Below are positions 11,413-23,400 of a DNA stretch of 64,000 nt, in pieces; the first letter of the stretch is position 1; each line of letters starts with the position of its first letter. Position numbers and translations under genes: made by a program. Origin of the DNA: Escarpia spicata (Eukaryota > Annelida > Polychaeta > Sabellida > Siboglinidae); the NCBI GenBank assembly GCA_963995525.1, contig OZ023210.1, forward strand, positions 20,458,184 to 20,522,183. Direction: 5' to 3'. The notes beneath the pieces are model-generated. The model saw only the letters and a program-made list of their open reading frames with translations. It was not told where the DNA came from and did no database searches.

Positions 11413-13092
11413 CGAAGATTTTGATAATCCATCGTTAAAAACCGCGAAAATCAGCGTAAACTATTATTGAGTGATAATAAACGATTACCACTGCTGAATA
11501 GCTCATTTATTCTCCTTGACAACCGTACACAGCAAGTGGCTCCACATAATGGATTATTATGAATAAAAACGATTTGAATAGCAGACATCGTTAATGCCGG
11601 ATAACCGGCCTGTCGTACTGAAATGGTTAAATAGTAAGAAAAAAATGTTCAAATTACGTCTGGTATGAATACTTTTGGAAATGTCAACTGTGCCTGTGTG
11701 TATGTAGTATGTGCTATGTAGCGCCATCCAGCTAACACCAAAGCCCTGCCATAGGAAATACTTATACTAGTTCTAGGAAAGTTATAGGAAAATTTGTACC
11801 ATACACGAAAAGCTGAAACTGTAGTCAATTTGGCAATATTTCAGTTATGAAAGTTAGCTGCGAACGTGTAAACAACCAAAGGAGGAATAGTAAGGGTCCA
11901 TCAAACAAGCAGGCATGACCTACCACTACTAGACTGTACATATTTACTTTAGGGCATTTGTTACAGTTCATCGAGTTGCTGCTCTCTGACGTATCACGTC
12001 ACTTGTGTATTTAATGGAGCAAAGAAATCCTTTTATTCTTCCTGCATAAATGCTTGCTCGAATCGTGTTACTCCAAGACTGATCAAGTGACAAATTGCTT
12101 ATGATAGATGGATCCACTGCTCTGGTGTAAGATTGTGAATCATGACATTGCATTCATTACCTAAGCTCCATTGATATGTGTGCCATAGATTGATGATACG
12201 TCTCAGTTGGATAACTCTTGCTGTTCAGCCGTAGGCTACTAATGGGATACACACGTGAAAGATATGCTGCCTGAAATGGCATTATACGTTGTGTTTGAAA
12301 AACATGATTCAAGAGGTTTTCGTATTCACAGAATAAATAATGCGGTGTAGCCAAATGTGTCATTGAAGTAACTGACAGATAAGGACACCCCAGAATTAAA
12401 AACAACATACAATGCATTTTAACGACCTTCAAGATAAGTTTTAAGTACATGTTTTTTATTGTAATTTGTATGTACATATTATTTAAAGAACTACAAGATG
12501 CTTGAAGCATAAAAAATAAATTAACTGTTTGAAAAAAGAAATAAAATGATCTGAACACCTGAGGCAGTAACAGTACAAAGTATTAATGTGCACGTATCAG
12601 ATTTATTGAAGTGGGCTCAGAAGTCCAAATACATTGAGCCCCTTGATGTATGTGTTTGGGTTAGTAGTTGTTTTATTTTTAGCTACATTTATAGAATCAG
12701 CAGAGGTGTCTAATCCTGAAATGCTGGTGTTGCCGTTTCGCAGAAAAGTGTGTCAATAATGGATTCTTCTCTGTTGTCTGCTTACTGTATACACCAGATA
12801 ATCCCATTTGGCCAAATATTCCTAGTGGCTTCACATTGAATATATGTGTTTGTCAACCAGCCCACTCTCGTGAATCAGCCGATGAGTTTGCCCGAGCAGT
12901 GTCAGAATGTGTGCCATTTGTTGAGGTACAAATGCTACCTGCTCAAAGAAAGGTATTCAGTTGAAACAAACTGCACAAATTGCTGTTGTAGAGAGATACA
13001 GGGGTAGTCTATGCTGAGCAGTATACACTACAATACCAGAACAAATGCCACATTACAGTATAATGTACCCAGACAAAATGCAACAGGATATA
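11413..13092. other. Spacer; one ATG-less open frame
   Basis: Mostly AT-rich. The + strand is open from about 12688 to 12966 without an ATG. No other feature seen. Confidence 0.5.
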
Positions 13093-13677
13093 ATGCCACA
13101 AAGTGAATATTTTGTGTCCTAAACTCCAATCCTTTTTTTACCCGAAGTAATTATAACGGTGAAATTTTTTTTTTTTTATCATTAAAACCACATTAATTTG
13201 TGATCCACCAGTCCAAAATGAGATGCTTCTTGCTGACGCTCATTGCAAGCTACAAGCGAAAATACTAATGAACAAATTATTTTTGAAAATTTATTTTAAT
13301 TGTAAAACAATCCAGAATAGACTAATCTTTCATGTGTTTGTTGTGTAAATGTTACCCAAATATGTTACCCAGATGTGTTTATTTTAATGATTTTTTTAAA
13401 TTTCATGTTAACTACTGGCAATGTGATAAACTACAGCACACAGTATGAAAACCAGAACCAACAGTGAAGACCACAGTTGTCTGAGTGAAAATATTTTTCT
13501 CTAAATATTTTTCACATTTTCAACATACAAATTCCTGTATCTCTGGAAATAATGTGAATATAGGTAAGGTATAGGTATCATTTTCTCTCTCCGAATGTAC
13601 TTCATTCGAATATGCCATAAAAACAAATATGCTTTTTAGAAACGTCTCATTTTGTCTGGATATTCACTTTGTGGCAT
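13093..13677. mobile_element. Inverted-repeat (foldback/MITE-like) segment
   Basis: A perfect 18-bp inverted repeat, atgccacaaagtgaatat, lies at 13093-13110 and, inverted, at 13660-13677. Related gacaaaatgc motifs lie beside both arms. The interior is AT-rich, non-coding. The true ends are not defined. Confidence 0.5.
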
Positions 13678-14454
13678 TTTGTCAGTGGCTTTTTGTCCTG
13701 AAGTCATACAATACAGACTGGATTTTTTATGCAGTATACAGCATATGGTTATAAGTTGTTATACTTTATGCCGAAATGTCCTCTGTAGTCAACCAAATAG
13801 TTACCCAGTACCCCAGATAATCCTGATGTATCTGTGCTGTCACCTGGGGAGTGCATTTGAAAGTTATAACAATTAGAACACTAGGTGGCAGCACTGACTG
13901 GTTCAGTAGTGGCTATTTGGTAAAGTAGAAGACGCATTGATTGTCATGTTAGTAAACGATTTTATCACTGACTGCTTGCAGTAGATTGTATAGAATGGAA
14001 CAGTAGACTGAAGCACATAAATTATCTGTATTCCTGAATGGGCATAACATATGTCAACTTACAGAATTCCAGTTTTATAAAAAGGTCTAAAACTTTGACC
14101 AGCCAAATGCAAATATTACCTGCATGCATTTTGGTAGATTAAATCAAACAACAAAAACTATTTTAGTAGCAAGAATTGAACAATATCTTCCATAACAAAA
14201 ACTCATCCTTGGATGGATTGATGATCCAGTGTCTTGGTTATTATTATTAGCCAGATATGTATCTCTCAAGAAACTTGTGTTTCTTTTATCTGTATATTTC
14301 AACCACCTTCCGTGGTCCTTCAGTAGACAGACGTTACGGTTGTGTCATATGACCTATGTTATGTGACACAAGCTGGAGCAGGACTGGTGGGAGCTCCTGG
14401 CCAACATCTTCAGTCTGTGGATGTTGATCGCCAGTTCTCCTAGTGGACTAGAGT
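13678..14454. other. Spacer preceding the satellite
   Basis: No feature except the last about 100 bp (14370-14454), which is GC-richer and runs into the array. Confidence 0.5.
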
Positions 14455-15721
14455 TCTTGACATCCTTCATTGAACACTGGTGGCCTGTGTTCTGTTTGTG
14501 TTCACTTATAGCTGATGATGGTTGGCAACAACATAGTGGTCTTGACATCCTTCATTGAACACTGGTGGCCTGTGTTCTGTTTGTGTTCACTTATAGCTGA
14601 TGATGGTTGGCAACAACATAGTGGTCTTGACATCCTTCACTGAACACTGGTGGCCTGTGTTCTGTTTGTGTTCACTTATAGCTGATGATGGTTGGCAACA
14701 AGATAGATGGTCTTGACATCCTTCACTGAACACTGGTGGTCTGTGTTCTGTTTGTGTTCACTTATAGCTGATGATGGTTGGCAACAAGATAGATGGTCTT
14801 GACATCCTTCATTGAACACTGGTGGCCTGTGTTCTGTTTGTGTTCACTTATAGCTGATGATGGTTGGCAACACGATAGATGGTCTTGACATCCTTCATTG
14901 AACACTGGTGGCCTGTGTTCTGTTTGTGTTCACTTATAGCTGATGATGGTTGGCAACACGATAGATGGTCTTGACATCCTTCATTGAACACTGGTGGCCT
15001 GTGTTCTGTTTGTGTTCACTTATAGCTGATGATGGTTGGCAACAACATAGTGGTCTTGACATCCTTCATTGAACACTGGTGGCCTGTGTTCTGTTTGTGT
15101 TCACTTATAGCTGATGATGGTTGGCAACAAGATAGATGGTCTTGACATCCTTCACTGAACACTGGTGGCCTGTGTTCTGTTTGTGTTCACTTATAGCTGA
15201 TGATGGTTGGCAACAAGATAGATGGTCTTGACATCCTTCACTGAACACTGGTGGCCTGTGTTCTGTTTGTGTTCACTTATAGCTGATGATGGTTGGCAAC
15301 AACATAGTGGTCTTGACATCCTTCATTGAACACTGGTGGCCTGTGTTCTGTTTGTGTTCACTTATAGCTGATGATGGTTGGCAACAAGATAGATGGTCTT
15401 GACATCCTTCATTGAACACTGGTGGCCTGTGTTCTGTTTGTGTTCACTTATAGCTGATGATGGTTGGCAACAAGATAGATGGTCTTGACATCCTTCATTG
15501 AACACTGGTGGCCTGTGTTCTGTTTGTGTTCACTTATAGCTGATGATGGTTGGCAACAAGATAGATGGTCTTGACACCCTTCATTGAACACTGGTGGCCT
15601 GTGTTCTGTTTGTGTTCACTTATAACTGATGATGGTCTTGACATCCTTCACTGAACACTGGTGGCCTGTGTTCTGTTTGTGTTCACTTATAGCTGATGAT
15701 GGTTGGCAACACGATAGATGT
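14455..15721. repeat. 85/86-bp satellite array, 15 units
   Basis: Units start at 14455, 14540, 14625, 14711, 14797, 14883, 14969, 15054, 15140, 15226, 15311, 15397, 15483, 15569 and 15636. The unit starting at 15569 is shortened to 67 bp. The unit contains tcttgacatccttcattgaa, cactggtggcctgtgttctg and cttatagctgatgatggttg. Junction variants define subtypes: acatagtgg (85 bp), aagatagatgg and acgatagatgg (86 bp). Identity is very high, so recent amplification or gene conversion is likely. TGAACAC and GTGTTCA lie within each unit as an inverted pair. Confidence 0.97.
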
Positions 15722-17686
15722 TCTTTGATGCTTGTGTTTTTTTTGTAGAGTAGCAGTACAATTTACAACAAATTTGATAATTAATATTCATAGAAGACTA
15801 TCGTATAATGGTCCTACTGTATTCACTGATTCAACTGTAATTTTTCTGCAAAAATATAAATGTATATTTTAATTGTTAGACAAATAATGTTCCACAATTA
15901 CATTTTGCATCATTTTAATATAGCTATAAATAATTTAGGCCATTAATTTTTTCTAGAGGCTAACAAAAATATATTATTTTTGAATGTTGACCAATAGTCT
16001 TTGGAAGTGGGTAATGCACTATGCAAATGTTTGTTAACCGCAAGTTGCTAGGGTACTGGTTTGTTTCAAACTAAATGCCCAATTTATATGGCGACAAACA
16101 TTTAGAGGTGGATCCATAATTGGACATTGTAGGGTGTGCGATAGTTGGAGGTAACCTTGGGTGTGAAAAGTCTCCACACTTCACATATATATTAGGTTGT
16201 ATGAATTCAACTGTCTACAGGACCTGCCGATTTTTCATAAGACCTTTTCAAAGAACAAAATTCAAGTTTGTTATAAAAATCCATATCAGATAGATATCAA
16301 CTGACTTTTTATTGATGTATTCAACTTGCATGCACTTCAGTATTCACAGCTGGAACTATAATCCAATGTCAAGTTGTCAACGGCAATATTTTCAAAGGCA
16401 GTGATCAAAAACCAACATCGATATTTAGTAACCAATTAGTTTATGCGACGCAAGATTACCACCTGTCATCAGTTCAACTGGCCAAGGATACGTTACTGCG
16501 CAAATAAAATGTCTTACAATTGTGATACAAACTGACAATTTATGGTTAAAATAAACTCGATATAGCCACATCGACAGTTCTGATATGTTTACTGTTTAGT
16601 AAAATTTTGTTCATTAAACACCACCTTAACTTTGGTATAACTTCACCGGACAACTGGTCCAACATTCTGAAAATTCCATCAGACCGGCTAAAATGTCACC
16701 GGTCAGGTCTAAAGTTTCATGACATTTCACAAAAGACTGTAAAGGGTTATAAATAACATTTAGGAGGGTACATAAAAAATTGTAAAATACACAGCGGCAC
16801 TGGTTAGTATTTGGGAGATGGTTTTACCCAGTGACCTTGTTCTGAGCCAGACATTCGTTGAACCGGTGAAGGTTCTATACTTGGTATGCACTGTAGAGAG
16901 GTTGGGTTCATGGTCGTTGGGTTACCTCGCACCAAGGTGATATAATGAGCATCAGTAAGCAAGGCCGTGCCGTGAACTTGAGGCTACGCTAATTAAATAA
17001 ATAGGTTATTTCTGGAAGTAGATTCCTGGTAACCAAAAAAAAAAAAAAAAAAAAAACTTGTAGCATATGAAAGCTTGGTTTTGGTTTAAGACAAAACTGA
17101 ATCATTTTCTTTTTTTATAAATCTAACTGGGAGGCATGTCTGTGAATTATAATTGAGTATATGTAACGTTAATATAGTTTACTGGGCTGCAGAATTTTTG
17201 TGTGCACTGTCATTTACAAGTATCGCTGCCTGGGATCTAACATGTTGCGTGTAAATTATTGCACAACACGTTTTGGTTGCATTAACCCATCATGCATAAT
17301 TTGAGCATGGATCATTAGCAGAAAGCTGGTTAGACTGAAAGCTGTCTCTCTACGAGAGCTATCAGACGCCCGATTAACGATAAATAATATATGCTGCCAT
17401 AACAGAAGGATTTGTTGTGTTAACTGCTCATTAATTGCCATGAAACTTTCACTACAGATCCTTAATGATACTTCATTTTGGGAATGACCGGTTAATGTGT
17501 TTGATAGAAATAATATCCGTACGGTCAACACCCTTCTGTCTACCATGCCAGTTAATTAATACCTTATTTTAGCATCATTTGCGTACAACCTTTTCGCTGT
17601 AATGATATTTTTGCATGTTGAATCTGTTCCTAGCAGCGTTTGTCTTTGGTAGTCAACCACTGTCATGCCACCTGGTGGCACCAATA
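15722..17686. other. AT-rich spacer
   Basis: It contains a poly-A run at about 17036-17056. No gene or recognised element. Confidence 0.6.
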
Positions 17687-18067
17687 CAGTGTTTCCCCTG
17701 GCTGAAATGGTGGTAGGGGTGGGGTACCTGAGCGCCGCAGGCGCGAAGCGTTGCTAGGGGGATCCAGGGGCATGCTTGCCTGGATATTTTTTTTAACTAG
17801 CTTTAAAATGTGCATTCTGAGGTATGTTTTAACCTTTACTCTTGAATATAGAGGGGAAGATATAAAATAACAAGACACTACTTGTAAATGTAGTAATCAT
17901 GATTGATAAAAGTCAGTAATCATGATTGTTTCATCATGTTGAGGTGTGGTTTCCATTTGACCACTGCTACTCAGTTGAGGTGTGGTTTCCACTTGACCAC
18001 TGATACTTGGTTATTATATGTTTTGTTGCACTAACCCTAGGCCTTGTTACCTCGCTGACAGAGTCAA

Positions 18068-18184
18068 TAAAAAAGTAAACGGTGAGTTCTTATATAATGC
18101 AGGACTGCTCAAAGCGCTTTACACTTTATTCCCTGGCAGACCTGTTCAGTCGAACACCATCTCGACTTCTCTGGGAAGCATCCA
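18068..18184 (-). mobile_element. SINE 3' fragment (same family as at 33.2 kb)
   Basis: On the + strand it reads ctgctcaaagcgctttacac followed by ccctggcagacctgttcagt, nearly identical to 33253-33300. The tRNA-related head is missing. Confidence 0.85.
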
Positions 18185-18687
18185 GTGGTATCATCTGAAG
18201 ACTCTTTCATCATCACCTTTAAATTATTTTAATATCATAATATTATGGTAAATTGGTGGTTTATGTTCAAAAGATTATATTTTATTTGTTGGCTAGAATG
18301 CTATACAATTAATTAAACAGTCATTTATGGAATGCCACAAAAGTATGTTTCTATTAATCGCAAGAATGTTTCTCAAATTGTGTCCTTTTTATAAAACAGT
18401 ATAAGTTGTTTAGTACATCCAATTGCTGTGCAAACATACCATTGTCTAACCCAAGTTATTGATAACCCATTAGTATACACGGTTTTGGGTAGTAGGCATT
18501 TTTTTATGACATGTGAACTTTGTTGGTTTATATTCGTAAGTATTTCACTCAAATCAACTTTCCCAAACGTTTGTTTGCACAACTTTGTCGGAATATGTAT
18601 TATATATTTAGCACAAAGATATCTTACGAATCACATTACTTATTTTGCTCAAACAAAACCGCATAGAATATTAGTTGAATAGATTTG

Positions 18688-19080
18688 TGGGCATTTGCTT
18701 CGAATCCGGACCCAGTTTGTCATTGATTTTGCCGCAAGAGTTTTGCTCAACTTTGATACCTCAGTGAGATACACAGTAGTTCCATCATTCAACATTATCC
18801 TAGGCATATTTACCTTTAAGAATATTGCGTCTTACGTCCATTTGAGGCGTAAATAGCGCCCCGGTTTGTATCAACATACGCTGCTATATATATCTCTTTT
18901 TACGCATGCTGTGCGGTAACGCACGGCCGCAGCGGCACAGACTAGCGCAAACCCGGTCGCTATTTGAACTTCAACAGGGTCCGGATTCGATACAAATGCC
19001 GACTAGTGAATAGGATTAGGATGTACGGTTTTTATTTGGGCTTCAAAAGAGTCCGGATTCGACACAAGTGCCGACTAGTT
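18688..19080. repeat. Inverted and direct repeat complex
   Basis: The sequence gggcatttgcttcgaatccg gacccagtttg at about 18691-18721 is repeated inverted at about 18970-18995. Another inverted pair is aaatagcgccccggtttg (about 18851) and caaacccggtcgctattt (about 18951). The right arm is also repeated directly at about 19047-19078 (gtccggattcgacacaagtg). The centre is CpG-rich. Confidence 0.6.
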
Positions 19081-19498
19081 ACGTAGTGCCATCAGCCTGC
19101 ACGGCTTTCACTCCCACCACCGTCATAAACCAAAACGCAAGTTACCGTTTGGGCACCATTTTACATGAATGTCTAGATTTCTAGTATGTCGAAACTCTGC
19201 GAGGTGTCACCATTGGAGACACCGGGGATCCCGCAGGAATATTCTGTGATTGAACAACTGACAAGTGATATCTTTCACGTTGTCCAATGACGGCTAAACG
19301 ATGTTGCTACAAATCTGCGATTTTGCAGGAATATAAGTGACTTTGTGGTGTCATTACGTGCAGCTCGCCGATGCTGAATATAAAAAATGGGCGTAGGAAA
19401 TAGCTATGAGGTGGCAATTTCGGCATATTTTGGGCGAGGCAGCATAGAAAAGCGGCGAGGCGGCCCGCCTCGCTTGTTATATACCAGGGGAAACACTG

Positions 19499-20046
19499 CA
19501 GTAGTCTGGTTGACTTTTGCAATTACTTAACCTTAGCGAGATCTATAATGGGTTACGTTTATGTATGGATAATTTCTCGAAATATTGGTTGTTGATGATG
19601 ATTATTCTTAGGTTGCATACTAAAAATTATATTTAAAAAAATAACCATGACAACATACCTGGTATGCACAATTTGATCAACAATGTACAGGACACATGTA
19701 ATATGATATCATACGATATTAGATATGCAGGCAGCGTAACATGATACAGTTGAACAATCTGTTAATGGATGTTGGCACTGTTTCATTTCCGTTCTTTTGT
19801 CGCTGCTGGAACAGTTCATCAGATATTGATGATGCCATTGGCTGATCGCAATATCCTTGGAGTGGCTTCATGAGTAAAAAAAACAACAAAAAACACTATG
19901 TTTGTCGGATGCCAAGCTGGCCATTGTCAGGTACATGGTGAATCATGGTTCAGCAGAGACTGGTCTGCATTCAACGTATGGCGTCTGGGACTCCATAGCA
20001 TGCATCTGGTGTCGATTTTATCAATCATATTTACCCAAAATAGGCA
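19499..20046. other. No recognisable feature
   Basis: AT-rich spacer. Confidence 0.5.
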
Positions 20047-20449
20047 CATATCGTATTCGTTCTGTTAAGCGTACAGTACACTTAGTAAATATTTGAGACA
20101 TGGACATTTTGGGTTCCAATAAGCGTACAGGGATGTGCACCCATTTTCTTTGGTTCCTGTGGTTCCTGAGTACAGCCGTCTCAGCAGACAGGACGGGCAA
20201 CTGATTTATGCATCTCACATACGAGCAACAGGATACCAAACACTGTAAAAATGTGATAATTTAGGTGGACCTTTCGATGTTGTTTCATCACCAAGCTTTT
20301 AATCTAGTGTGATATTGGTAGAAATTAAAACACAATGATGGATTCAACAGTCAAGGTTGGCATTGAGATCACTCACGGCGTCGGATGCTGCTAAAAAGGG
20401 GGTGTACACTAATTAGGGCACGTACGCTTCATAGAACGAATACAGTATG
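20047..20449. mobile_element. MITE with 28-bp inverted ends
   Basis: The ends at 20047-20074 and 20422-20449 match as inverted repeats at 24 of 28 positions (core gtattcgttct and aagcgtac). 403 bp, no coding capacity. A second, older copy lies at 55254-55575 in the FAM149 gene, which confirms a dispersed family. Confidence 0.85.
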
Positions 20450-23400
20450 TCAGTAATGTCCAGTCAGTCGAAATCTTTGTGATAATTTTTGGCACATGTT
20501 TACATTTGTAGGAAGTAGGTTTTATGCTTATTAACACTTGATCACTCTTAAAACATGTAGGACATATACGCTGGTTGGCAGCAGTCTGTCAGCGCCATTG
20601 TTCTGTGTGTCTGTAAGTGTGTGACGGACATCAACCTTTCTTGCATTTACAGGTGGATCTAATTAGTGCTTCTTTGTGCGGTTCAGTAGTTTGCATTAAT
20701 ACGAACAAATTCCTGAAATGTAGCGTGTAAGCACACATGCGTTCTTGCGCGGATGTATGCATGCAATATGCATTATCTCTATCTGGCTGAGAGAGATGTT
20801 CCACATGTATACCGAGTACGATGCATGATACAGTAACTTAAGTCACCTATATCTAATTAATGTTGTACATATTACTGCCGGACTAATTGTTGTAGTCGTC
20901 AAATGTGCCCACTTCTCCACAGGTTCATAATTATTTATTTCATGGTAATAAATCATCTGAATGGATACTGTATCAAAAGTCATTGGGCTTTGTTTCTATG
21001 TCATGAACATGAAAGTGAAATAATGGCCTGTGCCCTGGATACCGTTTTCAATATTTCGGGTATGTCACACATACTTCCATTTTCTGCAACCATCACATAA
21101 TGCAGAATTTATTGCTACTAATGTCACGTTGACAGAAGAAATGCTTTTTATAGTATGTCATATTTAGATTGCTCAGCATGTTTAATTACTTTGGTCTTAT
21201 TAGGTGTCTCCTTCTTGCCGAGACCACTGTTTAGTTTAATTCCGAAACTGCTGTCGAAAGCTGTTGATCTACCACCCTATTGCAAATTTTCACACCTGTT
21301 GTCTGTTGTATAATTGTTTATCTATTGTTGGTTATTTACATGATCGAGATATCTCAAATTAGCGCTGTGTTAAAATAGCACAGTGAGGCCAGTCGGTTCA
21401 AGATGTTTTACATGTCGATCTGTCACTCCTCTTGCAATGCTGTGGGTTTACGTCAACCGAAATATCCTCTGGTTTTACAGTAATTTAGCAATCAATGGTT
21501 GTCTTTGTTCCTTGGTGGCGTATGTGCGGCGTATGGACACATGATGAATTTTGTTATCAATATTCATTAATGGAGAATAGCAGCCAGAAATAGATGTTTG
21601 TGGTATTCTGTGTTCTGGTGGCTGTTTTATGCTTATTAATGCGGGTATGATGGAGGCGTTATCACTGCGATGACGGCTGCGAGGGAGGGTTCAGTGATGC
21701 CAGGGAGCAGCAGTGACTGTCGTTTGCTGCCCATTTGTAATTGAGCGGACACGCAGGTGGTGGTACACAGGAGCCTCATTACTGCAAATCACTCAGCATC
21801 CTTGGGTTCAGCTGCTGAAGCCAGCAACATAGGCATCATATCACGTGGGTCTGGTGTTATTGCCATAGGCAGTCATACTGCGTCATTACATCTTGCACAA
21901 ATCCGACATGGCGCTGAATGGGGTTGGTGGTGTCGACGCAGAATGCGGTGATGTTGACACGAAGCCGTGACATAGGATAGACTAGGGAGAGGGAGAGGCA
22001 GAAAGAGGAGGAGCTGTCGTGGGTGCTCCAATGAAAGCTGGTCGTAGGAGGTTGGCACCATCGCTGTGCGACGTTCTTACCGTGACAGGATACAGGTGGG
22101 TGGATGCGACAGGTGTGTGCAGGTGTGTAAATGACAGGAGTGTACAGGTGACAGGTGTGTAAAGGTAACAATTATATATCTAGATAAAAAGTGTGTAAAA
22201 GTGACAAGTGTTTATAGATGACAGGTTTCTATAGATGATAGGTGCGTAAAGGTGACAGGTATTTATAGATGACATGTTTATACATGTAACAAGTGTAAAG
22301 AGGTGTGTAAATGTGGTAGGTATGTAAATGTGACAGGTAGGTAAAATTGGTTACTGATGGTCACATGGCACAAGTGAACATGTCTATCTGACAAACAAGT
22401 TGTCTACATATTGAGACAGAGTTCTGTTTGAATCTGATTCACAAATAATGACTTGGTTTACATGTGTGCTGTGGCCATGACCCTTGCAATATCCTTGGTT
22501 GGTGGATGTAAAACTGTAATTACTTGAATGTATTGTAAAAGTATTATTAAATACAACTTACACTATCGACCAACTAACTACTTTATGGTGGCGCCATCTA
22601 GAGCATTGATCACCATTCAGTTCTCTCGGGTAGGAGAAAAGTCTCCTAAAACGCAAAGCATATCAAACATTTATGTAAATAACTCTAGATAGTATACTTG
22701 TGTTTCTCACTCAGAGTCACGCTGCAATGAAATGGCACTTGACTTTATATTGTTGATATCGTTAGTTTTTGTGGCTTGTATTACTGATTATTCTTAATGA
22801 ATTTTTCCATTTTTCCATTTATTCAACAAGAATTATCGTGTATTTTTGGTTTACAACTGTTCTATGTTTTTTGTTTTGTTATTTTTATTCCAGTTTCAGA
22901 ATGTCTTAATTTTTTCTTCTTGTTTTCTAAATGCAGATCAAATTCTGTAATCTAATCTTTTTATTCTTTTTTTTCAGTTGTCTGTAAACATGACAAATGA
23001 TCGCGATGCATAGTACTCATTGACTGATGGTCATAAATGAGTTTTCTTTGTATAATGGTATATCAATTTCATTTAAATGATATATTGGCTAAATGTATCT
23101 GTACAGAGAACTGGAAATATTTTAGTGAAACTATAAATCAGATTAATAATAATAGTGGTTTAGTTTGTTGCTGGACTGTCGTGTTAATTAATTAGTGATG
23201 GCATCTCGTCCAGTGATATTCGTGTATTGGCTACGACTTGCAAGATGTCATTCACTGTACTTTGTCTCCGTGAAAGTGATTGGCCAGGAAGCTATTGAAA
23301 TAGCTGCGTGCCAAAAGTGTGCGACCACCAGTTCGTGCATGAATATGACAAGGACTGTATGCGTTTGTGTGATTCAGTGATATATGTACACAGTGTGTTT

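Larger units (their letters stand above)
17687..19498. mobile_element. hAT-like non-autonomous element, composite
   Basis: It starts CAGTGTTTCCCCTGG and ends with the exact inverted copy (15 bp). CAGTG/CAGGG-TTTCCCC ends are typical of hAT. The subterminal GC-rich stretch, gagcgccgcaggcgcgaagc, is also characteristic. No 8-bp target duplication is evident. The interior carries a SINE fragment (18068-18184) and an inverted/direct repeat complex (18688-19080). No transposase. Confidence 0.65.

Noticed and set aside
14455..15721. Regular array reminiscent of CRISPR
   Set aside because: The period is 85-86 bp with the whole unit repeated and no unique spacers; it is a eukaryotic satellite.
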